From NCBI GenBank assembly GCA_963659365.1, contig CAVKTI010000014.1:1-40043 (forward strand): a stretch of 40,043 nucleotides of DNA, given 5' to 3'. Position numbers and translations under genes: made by a program. Positions 22,714 to 29,546 of the stretch are shown here, piece by piece (positions within the stretch are counted from its first letter, which is position 1; every line of letters begins with the position of its first letter). The DNA comes from W0P28-013 sp963659365. GTDB taxonomy: Bacteria > Bacteroidota > Bacteroidia > Bacteroidales > Paludibacteraceae. A model generated the notes under the pieces. That model saw only the letters and a list, made by a program, of their open reading frames with translations, had not been told where the DNA came from and made no database searches.

Positions 22714-22774
22714 CTCCTTTCCTATTCCTACTCCTATTCCTACTCCTATTCCTATTCCTATTCCATTCCTATCC
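22714..22774 (-). repeat. In-frame hexanucleotide repeat tract (GGAATA/GGAGTA)
   Basis: On the minus strand about eight GGAATA or GGAGTA units follow each other, ending in GGAAAGGAG. Read in the frame of the gene upstream on that strand (22798-23271) they would encode Gly-Ile/Gly-Val repeats after its TAG stop. The tract resembles the low-complexity linker of the DUF6291 gene near 6790-6870. Confidence 0.7.
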
Positions 22775-22797
22775 TGTTTTGATTTGTTACTGATTTG

Positions 22798-23271
22798 CTA
22801 TTGTTTTGCTACTGTTTCACACCCCAAATCGATGCCATACAGACGCTTGACAAGCCTATTGGCATAGCCTACTGCGTCTTCCGACAGAACGCCGTTTTTG
22901 AAATTATGCACAAGCATCTCTTTGGCAACCTCATCGCGATAGCGCAGCAAATTTTGGTTTTGCTGTGGCTCAAAGAGCGAAAGTTGGATTGCGGTCTGTG
23001 CAAGTTGTTTCTCTTTGGCGGGCTTGCAGATGTCGTCGCAGATAGCAATACGCTTCCCTGCACAAACGAGCCGTTGCAAGTACGAGTTCAACGCATGGCG
23101 AGGGAAGCCACATAGGGGCGTTCCGTCCCCCTGCTTGGTCAGCGCAATGCCAAGTATTTTGCAGGCTTCGATGGCATCTTCGTGGCGCACTTCGTAAAAC
23201 TCGCCCATGCGGAACAGCACCATTGCGTCTGGAAACTCTTGCTTGATTTTGTCGTATTGGTCGTTTTTCAT
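22798..23271 (-). CDS. Stand-alone MutS domain-I protein
   Basis: The 157-residue protein (ATG 23271; a GTG at 23283 is possible) matches only the N-terminal mismatch-recognition domain of MutS. AMVLFRMGEFYEV corresponds to the F-x-E-containing mismatch wedge region (here the F.MG(D/E)FYE box), followed by DAIEACKILGIALT, TPLCGFPRHALNSYL and LVCAGKRIAICDD. ATPase and clamp domains are absent, and the C-terminal 60 residues are helical and unrelated. Bacteroidota mobile elements carry such fragments. Possible roles are binding unusual DNA or interfering with host mismatch repair. The stop is an amber codon after which the frame stays open for about 40 codons. Confidence 0.75.
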   Translation of the reverse strand: MKNDQYDKIKQEFPDAMVLFRMGEFYEVRHEDAIEACKILGIALTKQGDGTPLCGFPRHALNSYLQRLVCAGKRIAICDDICKPAKEKQLAQTAIQLSLFEPQQNQNLLRYRDEVAKEMLVHNFKNGVLSEDAVGYANRLVKRLYGIDLGCETVAKQ

Positions 23272-23317
23272 AATCGTATGCACTTTGTCCGTGTCGTGCG
23301 CAACTTTTTGTTGGTTA

Positions 23318-24205
23318 TTATTCGTTTGCCCAGTATGTCCATTTTTTGATTTTCGATAGTCCGTAGCGTTTCAAGTAGCCCTGCAAGCGTTTCATGAATT
23401 TTTCTTTTTCTTCGAGCAGAATTGCTTGTACAACTTGTTCTTGCTCCGCCGTCAGTTGCTCGTAATGCTTTGCATCGTAACAGCGTTCTATTTCGCAGCC
23501 TCTTGTTACGCACCAAATGTTTTCGTCTTGATAGCGGCGCAGCAAGTAGAGGGCTTCAAATTCGCGCTTATCGAGCAAGCGCAGTTCGTCGCAATCTAAA
23601 TTTGCAGCAATAAAATACTCTTCTGAAAAGTTGTGGTAGGTGCGCAACTCCGCCTCGTTTTCATCGTCGAAACAAAATCGTGTTTCGATGGTCGGCTTTG
23701 TAAATATCGCCAACTTGTCGCCGATGTAGGCTGCCGTGCTGACTTCTGTCAGCAGGTAATTGGCAGTATTTTTGTCGGCACAGTTTTTTATAATTGCCTG
23801 TTTCAGTGCTTCGCCGCTTAAGCCGACTTTGTTTGTCGTCTTTTCTTGTTTTGGTTTGAAATTCAGGAATTCGCGCAACGCTTTGTAGTCTTGCTCTGCG
23901 CCGTTGTCGTCGCACCATTGCGCAAACTCGTCCGCCCTGTCGGGAGCGTACTTTTTCAGCGAGTTGATAACATGCCACACTTCATCGTCGATGTGGCTTT
24001 CGGAGAACAGCCCTTCGGGTATGCCCATTTGGTCTTGGTACATAAATTCGGGGTCGTATTCGTCTTTGTGCAACTCTCGGCAGGCTGCCAAGAAGTTGCG
24101 TTTCGTGGTGTAGTCGGCGAGTTTCAGCCACTTGCCATCAATACTACCGTTGTTGTACTTTCTGTAAGTGCCGCAATAAACTTCGGCGTTCAAAATGTTT
24201 GTCAT
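23318..24205 (-). CDS. ArdA-like antirestriction protein
   Basis: The 295-residue protein begins with the ArdA family pattern: NAEVYCGTYRKYNNGSIDGKW, then LADYTTKRNFLAACRELHKDE.DPEFMYQD with the acidic DNA-mimic character, then IPEGLFSES and EWAQWCDDNGA-like DEFAQWCDDNGA. ArdA proteins imitate bent DNA and block type I restriction-modification enzymes. The family is usually near 165-190 residues; here a C-terminal extension of about 150 residues (LLTEVSTAAYIGDKLAIFTKP..., FSEEYFIAANLDCDELRLLD) of unknown function is fused. It lies in a leftward operon expressed from 24900-24930. Confidence 0.75.
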   Translation of the reverse strand: MTNILNAEVYCGTYRKYNNGSIDGKWLKLADYTTKRNFLAACRELHKDEYDPEFMYQDQMGIPEGLFSESHIDDEVWHVINSLKKYAPDRADEFAQWCDDNGAEQDYKALREFLNFKPKQEKTTNKVGLSGEALKQAIIKNCADKNTANYLLTEVSTAAYIGDKLAIFTKPTIETRFCFDDENEAELRTYHNFSEEYFIAANLDCDELRLLDKREFEALYLLRRYQDENIWCVTRGCEIERCYDAKHYEQLTAEQEQVVQAILLEEKEKFMKRLQGYLKRYGLSKIKKWTYWANE

Positions 24206-24227
24206 AATTGTAGGTTTTTAATAGTTG

Positions 24228-24587
24228 TTATTTTTGATTTTTTGTTTCGAGCCATTGGTCGATGGCGTTGCAGAGTTCGTCCCAACTCTGCACATGCGTA
24301 CCATTGAAATAGATGCGACTGCAATAGTATTCGGCATCGTAGTCGAATTCGCGTTCCAATTCGTCGTTTTGGTACTCGTCTTTGGCTTTTTCAATGATTT
24401 TATCAAAAAGCCTCGTGATGAGTTGGTTACCCAGTTCGGGTTTGGTTTGTTCGCTTACCACCCGTAGTGCGTCCAGTACATCGAACTCTTCGAGTTCGAT
24501 GTCGAACGCGTCTTGCAAATCGTCCATGTATTCGCACGCCGATGAGTAGGCGCGCAAACAGTTCATAATAAAATTTTTCGTTTTCAT
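24228..24587 (-). CDS. Acidic hypothetical protein, 119 residues
   Basis: ATG 24587 opens a strongly acidic, helical protein (YMDDLQDAFDIELEEFDVLDAL, DEYQNDELEREFDYDAEYYC). The acidity resembles DNA-mimic proteins, which would suit a neighbour of ArdA, but no family is recognised and the resemblance is compositional. It sits 21 bases upstream of the start of ardA and 21 bases downstream of the next gene, within one operon. Confidence 0.55.
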   Translation of the reverse strand: MKTKNFIMNCLRAYSSACEYMDDLQDAFDIELEEFDVLDALRVVSEQTKPELGNQLITRLFDKIIEKAKDEYQNDELEREFDYDAEYYCSRIYFNGTHVQSWDELCNAIDQWLETKNQK

Positions 24588-24608
24588 AATTAGTTGATTT
24601 TTAAGTAT

Positions 24609-24854
24609 TTACTTGTTGTAGAAAGTTACTTGCAAACCACGGCGGAGGCGGCATACAGTTTTGTCGTCGGCAAGGCGATAGGCACGCTCCAACAGCCTAT
24701 TTACGAGTTCCAAGCCGAGCAGCGCAATCAGTCCTGAAACGCCAACCAGCGTGTTGATACGGCAACCGTTGTCGGCAATGCCATAGACCTTGATTCTGAA
24801 ATCCATATTGATTTCACGCGTGGAGTAGTTGAGTGTCGTTGCAGTTGGTTTCAT
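24609..24854 (-). CDS. 81-residue conserved hypothetical protein, first gene of accessory operon
   Basis: The protein (MDFRIKVYGIADNGCRINTLVGVSGLIALLG.., CRLRRGLQVTFYNK) resembles small proteins I associate with Bacteroidota conjugative elements and phages, of unknown function. ATG 24854 is used; an internal ATG before DFRIKV is also possible. It is the first gene after the leftward promoter at 24900-24930, with a leader of about 40 bases. Confidence 0.55.
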   Translation of the reverse strand: MKPTATTLNYSTREINMDFRIKVYGIADNGCRINTLVGVSGLIALLGLELVNRLLERAYRLADDKTVCRLRRGLQVTFYNK

Positions 24855-24899
24855 AGTGTTTATTTTTTTTATGCAAAAATTTCGTTAATTATTTCGCTA

Positions 24900-24930
24900 C
24901 AAAATTACGGGTTTATTTTTAACTGTGCAA
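24900..24930 (-). promoter_or_regulatory. Leftward promoter of the accessory (ardA) operon
   Basis: On the minus strand TTGC (24930-24927), 19 bases, TAATTTTG (24907-24900). It is placed about 45 bases before ATG 24854 and diverges from the promoter at 25032-25062. Confidence 0.7.
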
Positions 24931-25031
24931 ATTTTTCGCAAACTTTTTTCATAAAATTGCAATAAATTTCGTATTTGGCAGGAAACTAACAGATTAAAAA
25001 TGCAAATTTTTCATATTTTTAGGCGAAGAGC

Positions 25032-25062
25032 TTGCGTATTTGCGAAATTTTTAGTACATTTG
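25032..25062 (+). promoter_or_regulatory. Rightward promoter of capsid and tail genes
   Basis: TTGC (25032-25035), 19 bases, TACATTTG (25055-25062), 24 bases before ATG 25087. It restarts late transcription beyond the leftward accessory block. Confidence 0.7.
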
Positions 25063-25086
25063 CGGCGAATTCAAAACGATTTTTTT

Positions 25087-25746
25087 ATGAAAAAAGAACT
25101 TACAGACGCGCTGAAAGCCAAATTTGAGGGGGTCAGCGAAACAATTCTCGACAGGGTGGCTACTAAATTAGCCAAGACTGTTAGAACAGAAGAGGAGGTA
25201 ACCGCAGCAGTCGACGGCGTTACCTTTCAACAAGTCCTCGAAAGTTACGGCGACAGCCGTGCTACCGAAGCGCAACAGACCGCTGTTCGCAATTACGAGC
25301 AGAAATACGGACTGAAAGACGGAAAGGCAAAAGATGGGGGCGAGCCTTTGGACAAAAAAGAGCAACCAAAAACAGACAACGAGGACGCTCCAGCGTGGGG
25401 GAAGGCACTCCTTGAGCAATACAAAACGCTTGCCGAACGCCTGAACAACATCGAAACGGAGCACGCCTCGACCAACCGCAGAAAGCAACTTTCGGCTGAA
25501 ATTGCTGCACTACCTGCCTCGCTACGCAAAGCCTACGAGCGTACCAATATCGATACGCTCACCGACGAGGAGTTTTCGACGCTACTCACGGAGGTCAAAA
25601 CGGAGGTAGAACAGATAGGCAACGACATCAACGCAAAAGGGGCGGTCTTCGGGCAGCCAAACAAGGCGAACAACAAGGCATCGGCGGGCAACTCAAAAGC
25701 CGCCAGCGACGCCGAAACGGACGCTGTTGTGGGCAAACTCATCTAA
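25087..25746 (+). CDS. Capsid scaffolding protein candidate
   Basis: The start is ATG 25087 after a promoter and short leader; the frame is open from 25000 but that part is promoter DNA. The 219-residue protein is charged and helical with a coiled coil (PAWGKALLEQYKTLAERLNNIE) and an Ala/Asn/Lys-rich C-terminus. It has no enzymatic motif. That profile, together with its location directly before the decoration and major capsid genes, fits a scaffold that guides procapsid assembly. No separate protease is evident. Confidence 0.6.
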   Translation: MKKELTDALKAKFEGVSETILDRVATKLAKTVRTEEEVTAAVDGVTFQQVLESYGDSRATEAQQTAVRNYEQKYGLKDGKAKDGGEPLDKKEQPKTDNEDAPAWGKALLEQYKTLAERLNNIETEHASTNRRKQLSAEIAALPASLRKAYERTNIDTLTDEEFSTLLTEVKTEVEQIGNDINAKGAVFGQPNKANNKASAGNSKAASDAETDAVVGKLI

Positions 25747-25773
25747 TTTTTTCATTTCTAAACCAACAACAAA

Positions 25774-26163
25774 ATGGCAACAACAAATCTCAATCGTGAT
25801 GTTCACGAAATTCAGAGTGGGCTTGATTGTATCGTAGTCATCAAGGCGTTTGCCGACATTCCTGGCGGTCGTTCGCTGAATGTTGAAGATGTGGCAGCCG
25901 ATGTTACTGTTCTCAAAGCAGGACACATCATCGTTGCAAAAGACGACGACTACAAACCGATGCCCGTGGCGACTGGCGGTGCTGCTTATGGCACGCTGCC
26001 GACTGGTTATTCGTATGTGGGCGTGCTGAAAAAGAGCGTTCCTGTAAAAGATGCGCGTGCTGCAATCGTTACCGCAGGGCAAGTGAATGCAGCGGCAAGT
26101 CCGTACCCAATCACAAGCGCAATCAAAACCGCGCTGTCGCATATTCAATTTCTGTATGCGTAG
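25774..26163 (+). CDS. Head decoration or capsid-associated protein candidate
   Basis: The 129-residue protein is rich in beta-forming and small residues (GRSLNVEDVAADVTVLKAGHIIVAK, GYSYVGVLKKSVPV), the profile of small trimeric decoration proteins such as lambda gpD, though no direct similarity can be shown. It lies between scaffold and major capsid genes. The order scaffold, decoration, capsid supports the call. Confidence 0.5.
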   Translation: MATTNLNRDVHEIQSGLDCIVVIKAFADIPGGRSLNVEDVAADVTVLKAGHIIVAKDDDYKPMPVATGGAAYGTLPTGYSYVGVLKKSVPVKDARAAIVTAGQVNAAASPYPITSAIKTALSHIQFLYA

Positions 26164-26190
26164 TGTTTAACAACAAAAAAGTAAAAAACA

Positions 26191-27327
26191 ATGGCAAAGC
26201 AAGTTTCTTTATTCCCCGAATACATCGACAAGTATTTCGGAAGAGTGATTGGCAAAATCACTGAAAAATACAACGGCGAAAAGGAAAAACAGACGCTGCT
26301 CTACAAAACGATGCTGACCGAAGAGTACTCCGCAGACCTCAGTTGGGGTGCTACCGAACTCAACAATGTGATTGTAGCAGCCGATGTAGTGGCGATGGAC
26401 GCCTCTATTCCGTTGAAAAAACGCGGCTCGCTCGCAAATGCCAGCGGCAAATTGTCGAAAATTGCTATCAAGTTCCGCAAGGGCGAAAAAGACATCTCCG
26501 ACCTGAATGTGGCTATTGCTCGTGGCACCGACGAGGCAACCATTGCCGCCAAAGTGTTGAACGATGTGCCGCGCGTTATCGATGGCACTGACGCACGCAT
26601 CGAGATGATGTTCGAGCAAGCACTTTCGTCGGGTACAATGCTCGTCGAAGACAGCGAAAACGACGGCACTGGCGTGCGTGTCGATTTCTACAAAGAGGAG
26701 AATCAGTTCCACAACATTGGCGTGAAATGGGACGGCAACGCCACCACTGCCACGCCTCAAGACGATGTGCAGCAACTGTTCGACAAAGCCGCAGAAGATG
26801 GCAACAGCATTGCTATCGTAATGATAAGCAAGAAGTACTTCAACCTGTTCCGCAGGTCGAAACAAGGCAAAGAGTTGGCGGCTTCGTATCAAGGGCGTGT
26901 GTTCACCGCCTCGACCGTGTTGCCAGTGCCTGGCAGACAGTTGTTCATCGACGCGCTGCAAGACGAATACGGTGCAGAGTTCCGCATTGTTGATAGCACT
27001 TTCAAAGTGCAGAAACACGACGGCACAGAGCAGAGCGTTCGTCCGTGGGTTGATGCCAATGTAGTGGCTATTCCTGCCGAAAATGTGGGTCGCCTTGTGT
27101 ATGGCACGCTTGCCGAAGAGACCAACCCTGTAGAGGGCGTGAATTACGAAAAATCGGGGTCGTTCCTGCTTATCAGCAAGTATTCGAACAACGACCCACT
27201 GGAAGAGTTCACCTCTGGTCAAGCGTTGTGTATTCCTGTTATCGATGGTGCAGACAGTATCTATCTGTTGGACGCTGACTACACCGCACCGACAACGGAA
27301 ACAGAAGCCGCATCGAGCAAGTCCTAA
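26191..27327 (+). CDS. Major capsid protein
   Basis: The 378-residue protein has the length and features of an HK97-fold capsid subunit: a helical N-terminal arm, a long E-loop-like segment (VAMDASIPLKKRGSLANASGKLSKIAIKF), the spine helix area (EMMFEQALSSG), and an A-domain ending (SGSFLLISKYSNNDPLEEFTSGQALCIPVID). It follows the scaffold and decoration genes, and connector genes come next. The sequence is too diverged for a named subfamily. Confidence 0.8.
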   Translation: MAKQVSLFPEYIDKYFGRVIGKITEKYNGEKEKQTLLYKTMLTEEYSADLSWGATELNNVIVAADVVAMDASIPLKKRGSLANASGKLSKIAIKFRKGEKDISDLNVAIARGTDEATIAAKVLNDVPRVIDGTDARIEMMFEQALSSGTMLVEDSENDGTGVRVDFYKEENQFHNIGVKWDGNATTATPQDDVQQLFDKAAEDGNSIAIVMISKKYFNLFRRSKQGKELAASYQGRVFTASTVLPVPGRQLFIDALQDEYGAEFRIVDSTFKVQKHDGTEQSVRPWVDANVVAIPAENVGRLVYGTLAEETNPVEGVNYEKSGSFLLISKYSNNDPLEEFTSGQALCIPVIDGADSIYLLDADYTAPTTETEAASSKS

Positions 27328-27348
27328 CGCGCTAATTGCTGAAGCCTT

Positions 27349-27675
27349 ATGACAACGCTCGAAGCACTGAAAAGCGTCAATTCGTACCCTATACCGCTAC
27401 GCACCTTGGAAGAGGTTGCGCAGCGGCGCGGTGTTTTGCTCGACGACGAATGTACGGTTGCTGTATTGCAAAGTAAGGGATATCGCCTCGCTTGCGCCGA
27501 CTTGCGGCTGTGGTTGTCGTTCGCGCCGCAAATATCGCAAGGCGGACAATCGTACCAATTCAGCGACGAGCAGCAACTGCAAATGCGCGCCCAAGCCAAC
27601 GCCATCTACGAAGAGTACGGCGAAACAGAAGCAGCGCAAAAGGGACGATTTGGCTACAAAGGTTCAAAATTGTGA
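27349..27675 (+). CDS. Head-tail connector candidate
   Basis: The 108-residue protein (MTTLEALKSVNSYPIPLRTLEEVAQRRG...) is helical with a repeated small-domain pattern (CADLRLWLSFAPQISQGGQSYQF), and resembles adaptor proteins that attach to the portal ring in Bacteroidota phages (DUF6706-like). It is placed directly after the capsid gene. The next gene starts within its stop codon region. Confidence 0.6.
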   Translation: MTTLEALKSVNSYPIPLRTLEEVAQRRGVLLDDECTVAVLQSKGYRLACADLRLWLSFAPQISQGGQSYQFSDEQQLQMRAQANAIYEEYGETEAAQKGRFGYKGSKL

Positions 27676-28004
27676 TTGTACAAAACGGCTACATATCGAC
27701 GAAAGAGAAAACCGCTGGCGGTATCGACCCTGCGACTGGCTTCCCTATGAAGCCAAGCGGCGTTACATACCAGCCCGCCATTCCCTGCCAATATACGGCA
27801 AACTCGTACAACAATCTTGGGCGCACACAGAGCGGCGAGCGTTTCACAGTGGCTACATACACGATACTCATCGAGCAACAAAAAACGCCATTCGTGGCAG
27901 AGCAAATACGGCTGTTGGATATGAACGAGAAGATTGTGGGAGAATTTTCTGTAATCAGTATCGAAACTATCGACGCCGTCTGCGAGGTAAAAATTTTGGT
28001 GTAA
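27672..28004 (+). CDS. Head-completion (stopper) protein candidate
   Basis: The start is GTG 27672, inside the previous gene's end (GTGA overlap), giving MIVQNGYISTKEKTAGGIDPATG and 110 residues. A longer frame from 27492 just overlaps the upstream gene. The protein is beta-rich, ending in a strand ladder (TYTILIEQQKTPFVAEQIRLLD, GEFSVISIETIDAV) like gp16-type head-closure proteins. Position in the connector series supports this. TAATG links it to the next gene. Confidence 0.6.
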   Translation: MIVQNGYISTKEKTAGGIDPATGFPMKPSGVTYQPAIPCQYTANSYNNLGRTQSGERFTVATYTILIEQQKTPFVAEQIRLLDMNEKIVGEFSVISIETIDAVCEVKILV

Positions 28005-28480
28005 TGCCTATCAAAGCGAAATTTGACCAATCGAAAGTTGCGCGACATCTCGAAGAGATGGTGGCTCGACAAGAGCGCGTGCTGGTCAATACGCTTTCGT
28101 ATATTGGCGAACGGTGTGTAAACAAAGCGCGAACGAGCGGCAGTTACACCGACCGAACAGGCAATTTGCGTAGCAGCATTGGGTATGTTGTTGCTGTAGA
28201 TGGGAAAATCCGCACGATGTCCGATTTTTCGGGCATAAAAAGCGGAGGCGAGGGGGCGAGTATCGGGCAAAATTATGCACGAGAACTTGTGGCAAAATTT
28301 CCGCAAGGCATAGTGCTGATAGTAGTAGCAGGAATGCATTATGCCAAGTATGTAGCCGCCAAGGGGTTTGATGTGATAGCGAGCGCAGAACTCGAAGCGA
28401 GAAGTTTAGTTCCGAAATTGTTGAAACAACTAACTGTAGAATTTACCAACAATGCTAACAGCCAAACAGGTACAAACTGA
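28004..28480 (+). CDS. HK97 gp10-like tail component
   Basis: The 158-residue protein begins at ATG 28004, overlapping the previous stop. The pattern VNTLSYIGERCVNKARTSGSY.DRTGNLRSSIGYVV is typical of gp10-like minor tail proteins, as is MHYAKYVAAKGFDVI near the end. These proteins take part in joining head and tail or capping the tube. The C-terminus overlaps the next gene by 29 bases. Confidence 0.75.
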   Translation: MPIKAKFDQSKVARHLEEMVARQERVLVNTLSYIGERCVNKARTSGSYTDRTGNLRSSIGYVVAVDGKIRTMSDFSGIKSGGEGASIGQNYARELVAKFPQGIVLIVVAGMHYAKYVAAKGFDVIASAELEARSLVPKLLKQLTVEFTNNANSQTGTN

Positions 28481-28862
28481 TGTCTATAACCTGCTCCGTA
28501 CCAGCACCCTTTCGTCGATGATTTCAGGTGCTGTGTACAGGGCTGGGTTTAGACCGCGCGACAGCAGCCTCGAAGATGCCACCGTTATTTTTACGACTGG
28601 CGCACACTCCGATGTCGAAACTGGCGTGGTAACAATCAACATCTATGTACCTGACATTGACGCATTCGACAACGGCGTGCTGGTCGAAGATGGCGTGCGA
28701 ACCGCCGCACTGGAACGAGCCGCCGCCGAATGGGTCGAAACGCTGACAGCAGCCAAGAGCAACTACAAGTTCGGGTTGTTCAAAACAATTTACACCGAAG
28801 CGGATACCGAAATCAATCAGCACTTTGTAGTGATAATACTCGAATACAAGTACATTGCATAG
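28452..28862 (+). CDS. Tail terminator candidate
   Basis: The 136-residue protein (VYNLLRTSTLSSMISGAVYRAGFRPRDSSLEDATVIFTTG) contains the mixed alpha-beta pattern of the tail-completion proteins placed between gp10-like and tail-tube genes. NINIYVPDID-type strands and a final HFVVIILEYKYI strand fit. The call is by position and general profile; no motif is decisive. Confidence 0.6.
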   Translation: MLTAKQVQTDVYNLLRTSTLSSMISGAVYRAGFRPRDSSLEDATVIFTTGAHSDVETGVVTINIYVPDIDAFDNGVLVEDGVRTAALERAAAEWVETLTAAKSNYKFGLFKTIYTEADTEINQHFVVIILEYKYIA

Positions 28863-28916
28863 TGCGCAAAATTAAAATTCAAATTGTTACAAAACTAAAA
28901 AAGAGGAGAGAGAATT

Positions 28917-29411
28917 ATGTCAGTAGTGAACTGGGGGAAGCCCAAACTTGAGATTGCTGCCTATGAAAATGGCGCACTGCCTGCGAACCCGACTTGGACA
29001 ACACTGCCCGAGCCTGTTACCGACACCACAGAGTTGGCTACGGAAGAGGGCGACAAGGTGGAAGCCATCGAAGAGGGCGGCGGCGTGGTAGATACATACC
29101 GCAAAAAGTCCAAATACTCGCTTTCGTTCGAACTGTTCGAGAAGAAAGGCGAAACGAAGCCTATCGAGGACAACGACGGCGTGATTGACACCACTTACGC
29201 CATTCGGCTCACGCCCGAAGACACGACCAACAACGGCTATCTGATGAAAAAATGTTCGGTTTCGTGCTTGAACACTTGGAAATCAGCCGACGGCGGTCGC
29301 TGGAAATACACTTTCGACGCGCTGGTGCCCGACGACGGCAGCAAGATGCTCGAACGCTATGTGGCAAGCACCACAAACAGCACAGCGGACGGTAGCAGCG
29401 AAGAGGCGTAA
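28917..29411 (+). CDS. Major tail tube protein
   Basis: The 164-residue protein (MSVVNWGKPKLEIAAYENG) shows the strand-loop pattern of tube subunits: DTTELATEEGDKVEAIEEGGGVVDTYRKKSKYSLSFELFEK, followed by YTFDALVPDDGSKM. An AGAGGAGAGAG-like purine leader at 28903-28913 may act as ribosome binding site, as fits a highly made structural protein. Downstream come paired RNA hairpins, the tRNA and the tail chaperone genes. Confidence 0.75.
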   Translation: MSVVNWGKPKLEIAAYENGALPANPTWTTLPEPVTDTTELATEEGDKVEAIEEGGGVVDTYRKKSKYSLSFELFEKKGETKPIEDNDGVIDTTYAIRLTPEDTTNNGYLMKKCSVSCLNTWKSADGGRWKYTFDALVPDDGSKMLERYVASTTNSTADGSSEEA

Positions 29412-29428
29412 TAAAAGCGTTGGTGGCG

Positions 29429-29468
29429 GCTCGGAAAGACGAGCAAATGACGGTGGGGAAAGACCCAC
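29429..29468 (+). other. Tandem hairpins with identical GAAAGA loops
   Basis: GCTCG-GAAAGA-CGAGC (29429-29444) and GTGGG-GAAAGA-CCCAC (29453-29468) are two perfect 5-bp stems. The hexaloop and its closing G-C pair are identical in both, while the rest of the stems differ. They stand 24 bases apart, between the tail tube gene and a tRNA that begins at 29472. Conserved loop on differing stems is the mark of an RNA element. Confidence 0.5.
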
Positions 29469-29471
29469 ACT

Positions 29472-29542
29472 GCGGCAGTAGCACAATGGTAGTGCGTTGG
29501 CTCTCCAAGCCAAAGATGGGTGTTCGATTCGCCCCTGCCGCT
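29472..29542 (+). tRNA. tRNA-Gly (anticodon UCC)
   Basis: The 71-base cloverleaf is complete: 7-bp acceptor (GCGGCAG with CTGCCGC), D-stem GCAC/GTGC with loop AATGGTA, anticodon stem TTGGC/GCCAA, 4-base variable loop, T-stem GGGTG/CGCCC with loop TTCGATT, and discriminator T as expected for glycine tRNAs. CCA is not encoded. The anticodon loop reads TCTCCAA, which places TCC at 34-36 but C instead of the near-universal U at position 33. It stands inside the late tail operon, 4 bases before the next start codon. Confidence 0.85.
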
Positions 29543-29546
29543 CGCT

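Noticed and set aside
22714..22774. Regular short repeats resembling an array
   Set aside because: Units are only six bases without spacers, so this is a simple-sequence tract and not CRISPR.
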